From the NCBI GenBank assembly GCA_002699585.1, contig PABP01000027.1:60059-124058 (forward strand): a DNA stretch of 64,000 nucleotides, read 5' to 3'. Positions within the stretch are counted from its first letter, which is position 1. Each line of letters opens with the position of its first letter. The stretch comes from Anaerolineaceae bacterium. GTDB lineage: Bacteria > Chloroflexota > Anaerolineae > Aggregatilineales > Phototrophicaceae. Below are positions 19,175 to 29,200 of this stretch, one piece after another. Under the pieces are notes generated by a model. The model was not told the origin of the DNA, searched no databases, and saw nothing but the letters and a program-made list of their open reading frames with translations. The translations under genes were made by a program, and so were the position numbers.

Positions 19175-19322
19175 AATCGCCAAAGTCGTTAGTGCAGCGT
19201 TATTGCCACTAGCTCTATCAGGTACAATTACTATTCCCATTTCACCGATCATATTTGCTGCCATTACACTAGTAGTCGTCCGCGCAGGAATCAAGACCAT
19301 TTGCAATGAAACATCCCATTGA
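19083..19322 (+). CDS. overlapping small frame with hydrophobic C-terminus
   Basis: The frame runs from an ATG at 19083 for 79 codons. Only its second half looks protein-like: K-V-V-S-A-A-L-L-P-L-A-L-S-G then I-T-I-P-I-S-P-I-I-F-A-A-I-T-L-V-V-V, then a basic/Cys end. The first half overlaps the 19022 frame and is low-quality. It may be the 3' half of that gene after a frameshift, or a separate small membrane peptide. Nearby mobile-element debris favours decay. Confidence 0.3.
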   Translation: MPAVSYRVADLRFQLIQKMNHIVVRRLSNREIAKVVSAALLPLALSGTITIPISPIIFAAITLVVVRAGIKTICNETSH

Positions 19323-19499
19323 GAAAACTGATGACCATAGAATTATCCAAGTACTTGTGAATACGAAAAACTTGTTGATTCTTTTGCAAAAAGCATGCCC
19401 CCAATCAATATTTGATTCACATCTCTACAAACATACGACATTGGCGTAAATCCAGTAATTTTGATGTTGAAGAGCGTTATCCTTAGGAATGAATAATCT

Positions 19500-19847
19500 A
19501 TGTCTAGTAAGTTAAAGGAAGTATACATATCCCTCTACAGAGCTTTAAATCCTGGTTTTTTGGATCTAGACCAACTCGATAAGACAAATGAAGACTTGTT
19601 TCAGAGGTTGAATTTACTCATTCAGGCATCTAGAGAAATACCTGAAGTTAATGTACCTTCACAAGTATTAATCGGTACTCTACCACTACAAACCTTTAAT
19701 GCTCAAGCAGTCAAACATGAAGCAGGTTTTCTTATCTTAATAAACCATTCTTTAATGATTTTCTCGTTACAGATCGCTTCATTAGTTGCCGGGCTAATGG
19801 AAGCTACTAGCAATGGTAAAACAGTTGGTAAGCTTTCCCCAAATTAG
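19500..19847 (+). CDS. hypothetical protein, possibly truncated by the adjacent ISL3 remnant
   Basis: 115 residues, unrecognised. The N-terminal ~80 residues are helical and charged (L-D-L-D-Q-L-D-K-T-N-E-D-L-F-Q-R), followed by a hydrophobic stretch (A-G-F-L-I-L-I-N-H-S-L-M-I-F-S-L-Q-I-A) and a short polar tail. The stop is three bases from the stop of the convergent transposase remnant, closer than an insertion-sequence end would normally lie, so the tail is probably read from the element's terminal repeat and the original C-terminus is lost. Start ATG at 19500 has no strong ribosome binding site. Confidence 0.4.
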   Translation: MSSKLKEVYISLYRALNPGFLDLDQLDKTNEDLFQRLNLLIQASREIPEVNVPSQVLIGTLPLQTFNAQAVKHEAGFLILINHSLMIFSLQIASLVAGLMEATSNGKTVGKLSPN

Positions 19848-19849
19848 GC

Positions 19850-20746
19850 TCATGCGCAAATGTGGTGCTCAGCGGCTGGATACATCAACCGGATTTTGAG
19901 TAGATCAAGCTTGGCACGGCCATACATTTGTCGTTTGGGGAATTTCAAGCGGTGAATTTGACCTTCTGTTTGCCCATTACTCCATGGTGAGATAATCGCA
20001 GCTTTAACCGCGTCCATATCGTTCTTGAGCGATTGCACAAAATAACGATATGGACGCAAGGCAACATCCTGCCTGCGATGTAACCACGCATCAAATTGCT
20101 GTACATCTCGACGATGAATCATCGCAAGGAACTGTTGTGCATGCTGGCGTAGCAACTTCAATCGCTCATCCTGTGTGATCACTGTCAATAAATGAGTATC
20201 TGCTGGCGTGAGGTTCTCAGTGCATGAGAGCATCACGCGTGCGCCTGTTCTGGGGGCTGGCCAAGATGTCTGTGACTCATCCGATGGCCTAGAAGTTGTG
20301 TGATTCTGAGACGCCTTTCGACGTTGCAGTCTCAGCCATTTGTCCAATTGTTGAGCTGATCCATCATAGCCCTGTTGTTGGATCTCATGCCAAAGCTGCC
20401 TGGTGTGGGTGCATCCATGAGCCACTCGCTCTTTCAAATAAGGCAAAAAGGAATCCAGTTTGCTAGGAATATATCGAGGCTTGGATGCGGGGGGTGTTTC
20501 TGCTGCCAAATACCGTAACACAGTGCCTCGACTTATACTCATGAGCTGGGCAATCCGTCGGGTACTCAGCCCCCGTTCGCGCAAGTAGTGAACTTGATGG
20601 TATTGTTGGATACGCTGTTCACGCTTGACTTGACGATACGCTTCTTCGGGCGCTGAGCGTGGAAGTGGTTCACGCGGATAGTCTTTCGGCTGGGCCGGAC
20701 GAGGACTATCGCGGCAAGATCGTGCTCGTAAAAGGTGGCATCCGTC
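19850..20746 (-). pseudogene. ISL3-family transposase, N-terminally decayed
   Basis: The complement is open from 20746 to the stop at 19850. It contains the internal HTH characteristic of one ISL3 branch (L-R-E-R-G-L-S-T-R-R-I-A-Q-L-M-S-I-S-R-G-T-V-L-R-Y-L), the G-C-T-H-T-R-Q-L-W-H-E-I-Q block, and the C-terminal D-x-x-A-V-K-A-A-I-I-S-P-W-S-N-G-Q-T-E-G-Q-I-H-R-L-K catalytic-Glu region with R-Q-M-Y-G-R-A-K. Upstream, an in-frame TGA interrupts a stretch resembling the A-I-Q-V-A-D-R-W-H-L-L motif, and the N-terminal zinc-finger half is absent. Transposition-dead. Confidence 0.82.
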
Positions 20747-21020
20747 TCAAGGTCGCGAGGCAATTGCCTGAGCACGACTGTCAAACCTTATTTGACAGCT
20801 TGTGCAATGCTTATCAATCTTGCGGATATTCACCGATCGTAACATTTTGTAGTTTCGATCAAAGTTAGTTGTCAATATACACAAATATTTTCAAGTGAAT
20901 ATCTCAAACAGTTCACTAACAAGTATCATACCAAAATGAATGTAGAAGGCCAGCGCGTGTAGATTACCTATGCATTTCACGCATATGCAGCCAGCTCATT
21001 GGAATAGAATGACTGTATCG

Positions 21021-21896
21021 TCAGGCTGGCGTTGGCATTGGTGGCGGCACCATACGGAACTGCACGCGCGAGCTATAACGCTGGCGGATGACGAACGCCT
21101 CACCTGGCATCAAGCGCGCGACGTCGTTTAGAGGAATCTTGTGCTGGTGCTGTAGCCGCGAGGTGCCCAGCCCTGTGACCTGCCCCTCCTCGTGCTGATA
21201 ACTATGTTCGAGAATTTCTTCGGTTCCGGCAATCGGGCCAACATCTTCGGGAAAATCAGTCGCCATCAGGATTTTGGTCTTAGTATTGGCCAAGATGCGA
21301 CGCACTAACGCTTTGTTACCAATCGAGCCCGTGTCTTGCGTCGCCAAGACCACGGCCCATTGCGAGGATCTTCCTAAGGAAAGGGTCTCAACCAGCGACT
21401 CATTTTTGAAGGCTTGAAACTCATCGACAATGACTACAGTCGGTCGCTGTTGGCGTTTGCCCATAAAATCCATCAGGTCAGCGTTAAGCACGTTGAGTAG
21501 TTGGCAGCTGGTTTCACCCACAGATTGCGTCCGGATGGAGAAGACCGCCACACGAGCTGTATCAAAAGTGAAGCCCTTACGATGAACATGGTGACGAAAG
21601 TCGCGGATCAGTGGCTGTAACCAAATTGCCAGATCGTCGAGATGTTTGTGCACGGCAGTGATGTGCCTTAGCTCCTGCTTGTCGTCGCGATAGGCTTTGA
21701 GCAACCAGGTTTTGTCCAACCGTCCTTCCAGGTCCAAAAAATCTTTGGGTGGACCCTGAGGCGCGTAACATATGAGCTGAAGCAGTGCCTTGTTGTTGTT
21801 GGCGTAATAGGCTGCACCACCCTGTGCTTGGCCAACATCCAAGATTGAGACCAACCGATCCTCACGTTGACCGACGAATGCATCGATTTCAATCTG
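21021..21896 (-). pseudogene. C-terminal fragment of a conjugative coupling protein (VirD4/TraG/TraD-like)
   Basis: The frame opens after a stop at about 21897; the first plausible start is a TTG at 21854, giving 277 residues. It keeps the C-terminal half of the ATPase: Walker B V-V-I-V-D-E-F-Q near 140, V-V-L-A-T-Q-D-T-G-S-I near 165 (the T-Q sensor motif), and I-L-A-N-T-K-T-K-I-L-M, the TraM-recognition-like region, ending I-P-L-N-D-V-A-R-L-M-P-G-E-A-F-V-I. The Walker A half and membrane segments are missing. It is either debris of an integrative conjugative element or a frameshifted gene whose 5' part is lost; mobile-element remnants lie next to it. Confidence 0.65.
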
Positions 21897-22051
21897 TCAA
21901 TCGATGATCATAGTCAGACGGCTGCGGATGACAAAGGCAATAGGGTAGGGACGCAGGAGGATACACTAAAGGAGGATCCTCCAGACGCCGATGCCAAACA
22001 AACACAAAGCTAGAAACGTATTAAACCCATAACAACCGAAAACATAATTTT

Positions 22052-22645
22052 TTGTCGCAAAGGAGATATGCTAGAACGGAACCCAATTACCAAGATGAAG
22101 AACAAAAACCTAAGTCTGAAGGATCTAAAGATCTGGAATCTCCCAGTAATCGAGGTAGCAAGCGGATACTGACGCCTGAGGAGGTCTTCGGTCTGACGCA
22201 CAATGAACAGATCTTCGACCGTGTCTTGAATGCACGTTTTCACCAGATTATCCCTCATAATGAGATCCTCGTCCACGAGTTGGAGGTTTCAGTCAATAAT
22301 TGGGGTGAGTTTCTATTTGTTTCAACGAGTCGCATGCTGAATAAAGAACGCTACCGACTTACGTTTTGGGGGTTAGGCTTTCATGAATTGCGCGAACGTT
22401 GGATAACGGAAGAGTGGTTCTGGTACCGTAGTAATTCTTCGGTTTCTCTAGACGAAGTCGTCTTACCTGAAGAGGAGGTTCTATCTCAGATAGATCAACG
22501 GCTAGCCAACATACCTACGCAATCTCAGATGCAGCCACAATCACGAAGAGGTGAGTTATTCGAGATGCTAGCGGACCTCATGGATGAAGATGGCGCCCGG
22601 GCTGAGCTTGATGACATGGATGATCTGCTATCCGATCTCGACTAG
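22052..22645 (+). CDS. hypothetical acidic protein
   Basis: 197 residues, unrecognised. A polar, low-complexity first 45 residues (E, K, S, P-rich) precede a compact region (about 45-140) with I-I-P-H-N-E-I-L-V-H-E-L-E-V-S-V-N-N-W-G and R-Y-R-L-T-F-W-G-L-G-F-H-E-L. The C-terminus is strongly acidic (M-D-E-D-G-A-R-A-E-L-D-D-M-D-D-L-L-S-D-L-D). The TTG at 22052 is a weak start; an AAAGGAGAT followed at once by an out-of-frame ATG at 22068 hints at a small indel near the 5' end. Adjacent to the coupling-protein fragment, so possibly part of the same element. Confidence 0.45.
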   Translation: MSQRRYARTEPNYQDEEQKPKSEGSKDLESPSNRGSKRILTPEEVFGLTHNEQIFDRVLNARFHQIIPHNEILVHELEVSVNNWGEFLFVSTSRMLNKERYRLTFWGLGFHELRERWITEEWFWYRSNSSVSLDEVVLPEEEVLSQIDQRLANIPTQSQMQPQSRRGELFEMLADLMDEDGARAELDDMDDLLSDLD

Positions 22646-23275
22646 GTATTATTTATGAACGTATTTAAACCCTTTCCTCGACTAAGAAAGATAATTGATC
22701 CCTTTTTTGTCTATGAGAAGGTTAGAACCAAAACCAAAATACTTGAAATCAGGCAACGCAAATCCCTCATAACAGCTTTTCAGGTTTATACATAGCGTAT
22801 GGTTTGGCAAACCAACACAGTATCTCTTTAAATCCTCTACTCAATGCCCAGGTGTTTGCTTGTATTTATACATAATGCATAACAAGACCTTGCACAAGAC
22901 TACGATCCGACTTACACGTTAAAGACTATTTAGTTCGACGTAATGTAAATATACATATCGAAATATTAATTAGAATATTAATCCATCCTCTCTGCAATAC
23001 TAACAATAATTTATATTACAGAAACCAAATATAAAGTCATCTAAAGTTAAAGAATGGTTCTATTTAAGAATATTTTTAATGACATACAAACTATTAATTC
23101 TTTTAGGCTCGTGCAAGGCACGGATGTTTTATTGACTGCTAATGGGATTATGCGCTTCTCAATAGTGAAGCGTATAAGGGGTTGGTAACGGGAGCCACTG
23201 TTGCATTTCATTGTAGATTTTTGTGCACTACCCCTGTCTCTATAACAGCCAAATAGTTTAAGAGGATTAAGTCAG
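22646..23275. other. A+T-rich upstream region of the giant-protein cluster
   Basis: 630 bases without a supportable gene. It must hold the promoter of the 23276 gene. AGAGGA nine bases before the ATG is the ribosome binding site. A short hairpin (CGCTTC...GAAGCG, about 23151-23170) lies in the probable leader. I see no riboswitch consensus. Confidence 0.45.
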
Positions 23276-26200
23276 ATGAGATCAGTCCGCTTAGGGTTGG
23301 CCTTATTTCTATTTGTATTGCTTAGCTTCGTTGTTATTGACGTAAGTGCACAGATTACAGAAATAAAGGTTAACTTTCAGGATGCAGCCACTGTTCCTCC
23401 AACTGGTTATCTACGTGATAGTGGCGAAGCGTATGGTGTGCGCAACGCTGCCGACCAAGGAGGGGGGACATATACCTATGGCTGGGTACAGCCTGGAACG
23501 TCGACTCCGGCCAATAGCATGACTACCCTTGGACGCAATCGAGCCACATCTCAGGCCGACCTGCGTCTCGACACACTGATGCATATGGACCATCCCAATG
23601 AGGGTGAACCTGGTTATTGGCAGATAATTGTTCCAAATGGTCTATATGAAGTCACGGTTAGCGTTGGTGACTCTGCTGCACAAGGAAGTGATCCTGACGA
23701 CTTCCAACGGATCAATGTAGAAGGTATCAACCTCATTGATAATTTCCAATCTACAGGTGGAGACGGTGCTAGCACGCGCCATGCTTCTGCAACCGGATCT
23801 GTATCGGTAACAGATGGTGTCCTCACTGTCGATTGGTCAGGCGGGGGGATCAATACCAAGATTAATTATATTGATATTATTAGCCTCGGCGACACACTCT
23901 TTTTCGAGCCAGATTCTTTTACATTGAGTGTGCCAGAGGGTCAAACATCATCCGGTCAAGTTCTGCTGAAAAGCAGCAACGGAGCTACCGGATACGCGAT
24001 AAACTTGAACGGTCCACCATCCTGGTTAACGAATGTCAGTGGCACACTGAGTTCCGTCGATGAGGCGGGCATCGCAATTGATGTCGGTATCGATGCAACG
24101 GGCCTAACCATAGGGCAATACACACATACAGTCACTGCAACCGCAGCCGGATACACCTCTGCGGATTTAGACGTTATTCTAAACGTGATTTCTTCACAGC
24201 CGCAGGTCCTGGGTATGAGCCCATCCGATGGCGCAACGAATGTGTCTGTAAACGCCTCTGTGAGCACCACTCAGCTCAGCCTGCCGAACTCACCGGCTTT
24301 CCAGGGTGTTGACCCAGCAACGTTGACCAATGATTCCTTTTATATATACCCGCAGGGTGCCGCCGACCCATTAGCTGCGCGCGTTCCAGCCGCTCTAAAT
24401 ACGACAGGCGGTTTCGATGCCCTTACCCTGACGCCCAATCAGGCTTTGCAAGCGAATACAACTTATGTGGTTATCGTGACATCCGACTTGCAAGATGGTA
24501 GTGGCGCTAGCTATTTACCGTTTACCTCGTCGTTTACGACAGGTAGTGGTGGTGCCGCAACGATTGACGATGTTGCCTTTGAGCAAGTCCCTAGCGGTGG
24601 AGCTGGTGGTCTTTATGGTTCGCTGAACATCGGCCCGGATCAAAGACTGTATGCGTCCTTTGTTGCGGCTGGTAGCGGTATCCGAAGTTGGGACATCAAT
24701 CCAGATGGCACGCTCACCGATGAAGCAAATATCAATCCCGGTGGCGTTTTCAATGGGAAAGCAGTTTTGGGGTTGGTGTTTGATCCGCAATCCACACCGG
24801 AGCAACCGGTGATGTGGCTGACAGTGAATGAAGGTAGCCTTAGCAATGCTCCTAACTTCTCAGGTCAGCTTGTGAAGTTGAGCGATACCGATACCTCGCT
24901 CGCAGGCTATTCTTGGCAGTTAGAAGTCTATGTTGAACGTCTGCCACGCTCATTGCGTGACCATCTTTCCAATAGCCTTGTTTTCGGGCCGAATGATGAA
25001 CGCGCGCTCTATATGCCACAGGGTAGTCTAAGCGCAATGGGCGCTGCTGATGGCGCATGGGGCAATCGTGATGAGGCTCTATTGAGCGCGGCAGTTCTGC
25101 GATTTGATCTCAATCAGCTGGAAACATATGTCTCCACAAATGGTGGACCACTAGATGTCTATACAGATGGCTATGGTTTTGGCGACCCAGCTCTTCCTTA
25201 TGATCCGCAACTGCCTAACGCGCCTGTGACGGTCTTTGCCACGGGTATACGTAATGCTTACGATCTTGTTTGGCACAGCAACTTGCAACTCTACGTTCCA
25301 ACCAATGGATCAGCAGGTGGTGGTAACTCGCCTGGTTATCCAACTGATCAAGTGCCTTTTGCCTGCCAGAACCGCATTGATGATACTATCAATGGTGACT
25401 ATACTGGTCCAACTGTGCCGGCTGTTACCAATCACAAAACACAACGTGACTATCTCTTCCGCATTCCACTAGCAGGTGGTGGTTTTTATGGACATCCCAA
25501 CCCGACTCGCTGTGAATGGGTACTGAATGGCGGGAACCCAACATCGGGCTCCGATGTTGGTGAACCTATTGGTGGTTCCGATTACGCTGTCGGCGTCCAA
25601 CCGGACCGCAATTATCGGGGTTTCGCCTTTGACTTCGAGAACAACAAATCGCCAAATGGTGTAATTGAGTACCAGAGCAGTGTATTCAATGGCGCACTTC
25701 AAGGTGCTATTCTGGTTGTTCGCTATAGCCAAAACGATGACATCATTACGTTGTTCCCTGATGGGCCCAATGGTGATGTCGCAACGTCCTATGCGGGCTC
25801 ACAGATTCCAGGCTTCAGCGGCTTCAACAATCCGCTCGAGATCGTTGAGAATCCAGCTAATGGCTATATCTATGTCGTGGAATATGGTTCCATGGAACTC
25901 ACATTGCTGCGACCAATTGTTTCTAATGAACCTGATATTGCCGTGTCCGATGAACAGTTCATCTTCGATCAGGTCGTCAGTGAGGGTGGAACCAGCCAAA
26001 CAATCACTGTTCAGAACTTTGGCGGTGCTGATCTAAGCATGACAGCGAGCGTAACCGGTGCAGATGCTTCTGAATTCAGCATCGATACTACGTCTGCTCT
26101 TATCCCACCCAATGGCTCACAGTTAATCACCATCACCTTCGATCCCAGTAGTGAAGGACCAAAAGTTGCCTCGCTGACGATTAGCAGCAATGATACGGTC

Positions 26201-29200
26201 ACACCACAAGTGGATGTTGAACTACGTGGTTTGGGTAAGGATGGGCTTGGTGGCTCAAATGAACCCTCGCTACAATACATTCTGGATACCTTCAATATCG
26301 CTGTTGATGTTGGAGATGATGATCCAGCCAGCAATGTTATCAATAGCGATACGTCAGCCGCTAACTTAAACAGCTTGTTCGGAGATGAGGTTGATGTACA
26401 GCTCTTCGAACGGGCCGTAGACGCGCCAGTCGATATCGAACTGCTTGCGGTATTCGGACCGACAACAAACAATCCAATTGTTGAACTTGGCTACTACCTC
26501 GAAGGCAATAGTGCTACCTCAACCAGCATTCTGAGTGTAGATAACACGCCAGAAGCTAACGGTCAGCGCTTGCTCCCGCCCATTGCGGGTGGTAGCACCA
26601 GCTTTGACCCGGGAACGCAGACCTTCGCCTTCTATAGTGAATGGCCGTTCTTCAGCAACCGCCAGATCTTCCAGCAGGACGTACTCAACACCTGGGATAC
26701 TTCAATCCAGCATAAGGTACGTATCTATGCACTGCCGGGTGAAGCAAATGCGTATGTCGTCGCAACAGAAGAAACGACAAGTGGACATGACTATCAGGAT
26801 ATCGTGTTTATCGTCCGTAATGTCACGCCTGCCACACCAGATACCGGTGACAGTGGGGACATTCGTCCTGATAGCTTGGATTGGGAATGGCTGCCTGGTG
26901 TTGACGAGGCAGGTGACGATCACTTCAATACCTGGCTTACTTTCAACTCAATCCTGAGCACGGTCGACAACCCGGCCTACCATGATACGGCTATACTGCG
27001 CTTGCATAATGACAGCGCAACTGAGCCGCTTTATCTCACCGACTTTAGCTTCAGTGGGGCAGATGCAAATAATTTTGATCTACCCAACGGAGAAGACAGT
27101 GGCGGGCCCATCACGGTCGCAGCCAATGACTACTATGATTTGACAGTTGATTTCATCGCGACAACCGGTCATCGCGTGCATACGGCACAGCTCATTATCG
27201 AGAGCAGTGATCCAGATACGCCGTCGCTTGCGATCGGACTGGGTGCCTACTGGCAGCCACAAGAAGAAAGCGGCAATGAACCGGACGTAGCGGAAATCAT
27301 CCAGGCCTTTGGCTTTGGCACACAGATCGTTGGCCCTGGCCAACAGCTCAATAATCAGGGCCGTATCGAAGCCATCGGTGAAGAAGTGCTGACACGCTTC
27401 TGGCAGCGAGCTAATACTAGTTTGCCCATCTACATACGACAGCTAGCTGCTTTCCATACATGCTGTAACAACACAGCCACGGTTGGTGTAGCAACTAATC
27501 CTAGCGAAGATGGTTCGAACGGGTCACAGACTAGTGTCTTCACTCACGAAGGCCAGGATGCCCAGAGCTTCTTGCCACGTTTGAACAATCAGCAAGTTCC
27601 GGCACAAGGTACGACTACGCCGCCCAACACATTGTTTGCCTTCAGGGTTGATGGTGAATGGAGCGACTGGGCTCGCAGCCAGTACCTGAATAATGACAGT
27701 GCCGACATCTGTAGTACGAACTCTGATCCGAGTGACGACGACCAGTGTGGTCATCACGTTCGCTTCTGGCCTGCTCGTGACGCTGCTGGCGATCTGATCC
27801 CGAATGCCTACTTCATGGTCATGGACTACAGCGGTATCAACTACGACTTCAACGATAACGTCTACTACATTACCAACATCCAACCTGTTAGTGCTGATTT
27901 TGATCTTGCGATCGACAGCATTACGGAATCTGATGACCCTGTTGGTATTGGTGACGACGTGACATATGAAGTCATCGTTAGCAACGATTCACTTATCAAT
28001 AGTACGCAAGCAACCTTCACGGTCGATGTGACCGGTGCAGGTAGCTTGAGCAATCTTTACCTGGGTACGACGCCACCTGATACGGGTGGGGGTGGTACGC
28101 CAACAGTGGTTGCTCGCTATAACGCAGGTGGGCCGACCGTAACAGCAACCGATGGCGGACTCGATTGGTTGAGTGATGCTGGTGTCGCAAATGGTGGCAT
28201 AGGCAATAATCTACCAGGCGATCCCTATGACAACAGTGATCCTCTGGCTGGCCCAGAACTGCTTTACGACACTGAACGCAGTGGCTCAACCGATACCGAG
28301 TCCTTCGGCTTCGCAATCCCGCTTGCCAATGGTGAGTATGAAGTTCGCTTACACTTTGCTGAGCTCTGGTTCACGGGCCAAGCAAATCGTGGCAACCTGG
28401 GCGGTGCGCGTGCATTTGATGTCCAACTCGAAGGCAGTACAGTCCTTTCGGGCTACAGTCCCGCCACGGCTGCGGGTGGGCCCCTGACGACAATCGTCGA
28501 AACCTTCAACGTTACACTCAGTGACGGCACCCTGAACATCGACATGATTGACACACCGACTAATCGCCCAAGTATCGCAGCAATTGAGATCATCGGCGAT
28601 CCAGTTGTAGTCAATCCGTGTTCGGGCAATACGTGTGATCTGGATAGTATCTCGGCAGGTGATACGCAGCTCGTTACCATCGTTGCTAGCGCCGATGCCG
28701 TGGGTGATATCGACATGAGTGCTTCAGTCGCTGCCACCGGTGAAACAAACACAGCCAACAATAGCGCTTCAGAAACGACAGCCGTGTTTGACCCATCTGC
28801 ACTGCCAGGCACCGTGACGATCATCAAAGAAGCCACGCCAGAAGGCCCGACTGTCTTTACCTTTAGCACCAGTATCCCGGGTAGTGAAAGTTTCGAGCTG
28901 TCCGACAGTGGTGGTGCTGTGAGTGGCGAGACGATTCAGGTTAACTTCCAGAATGAGGCCGCGCCGCTACCAACAGGCTATCTAAAGGACTTTGGACAGC
29001 CATATGGTCAGCGCAGTGCTGCCGACCAGGGCAGTGGAATCTATAGCTACGGTTGGGTCCTGGAATCCGACATCGTGGCAGGTACCACGCCAGCAACGCC
29101 GGTTGATCTGTCTGTAGTTGGCAACCCACCGGGTAATGGCCGTGACCGCGAGGTCCTGGCAAACCAATTGCAAGACACACTCATGCATATGCAGTACAAC

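Noticed and set aside
22646..23275. Riboswitch or leader RNA before the giant-protein cluster
   Set aside because: Only a weak 6-bp hairpin was found, and no GEMM, c-di-AMP or other aptamer consensus was recognisable.
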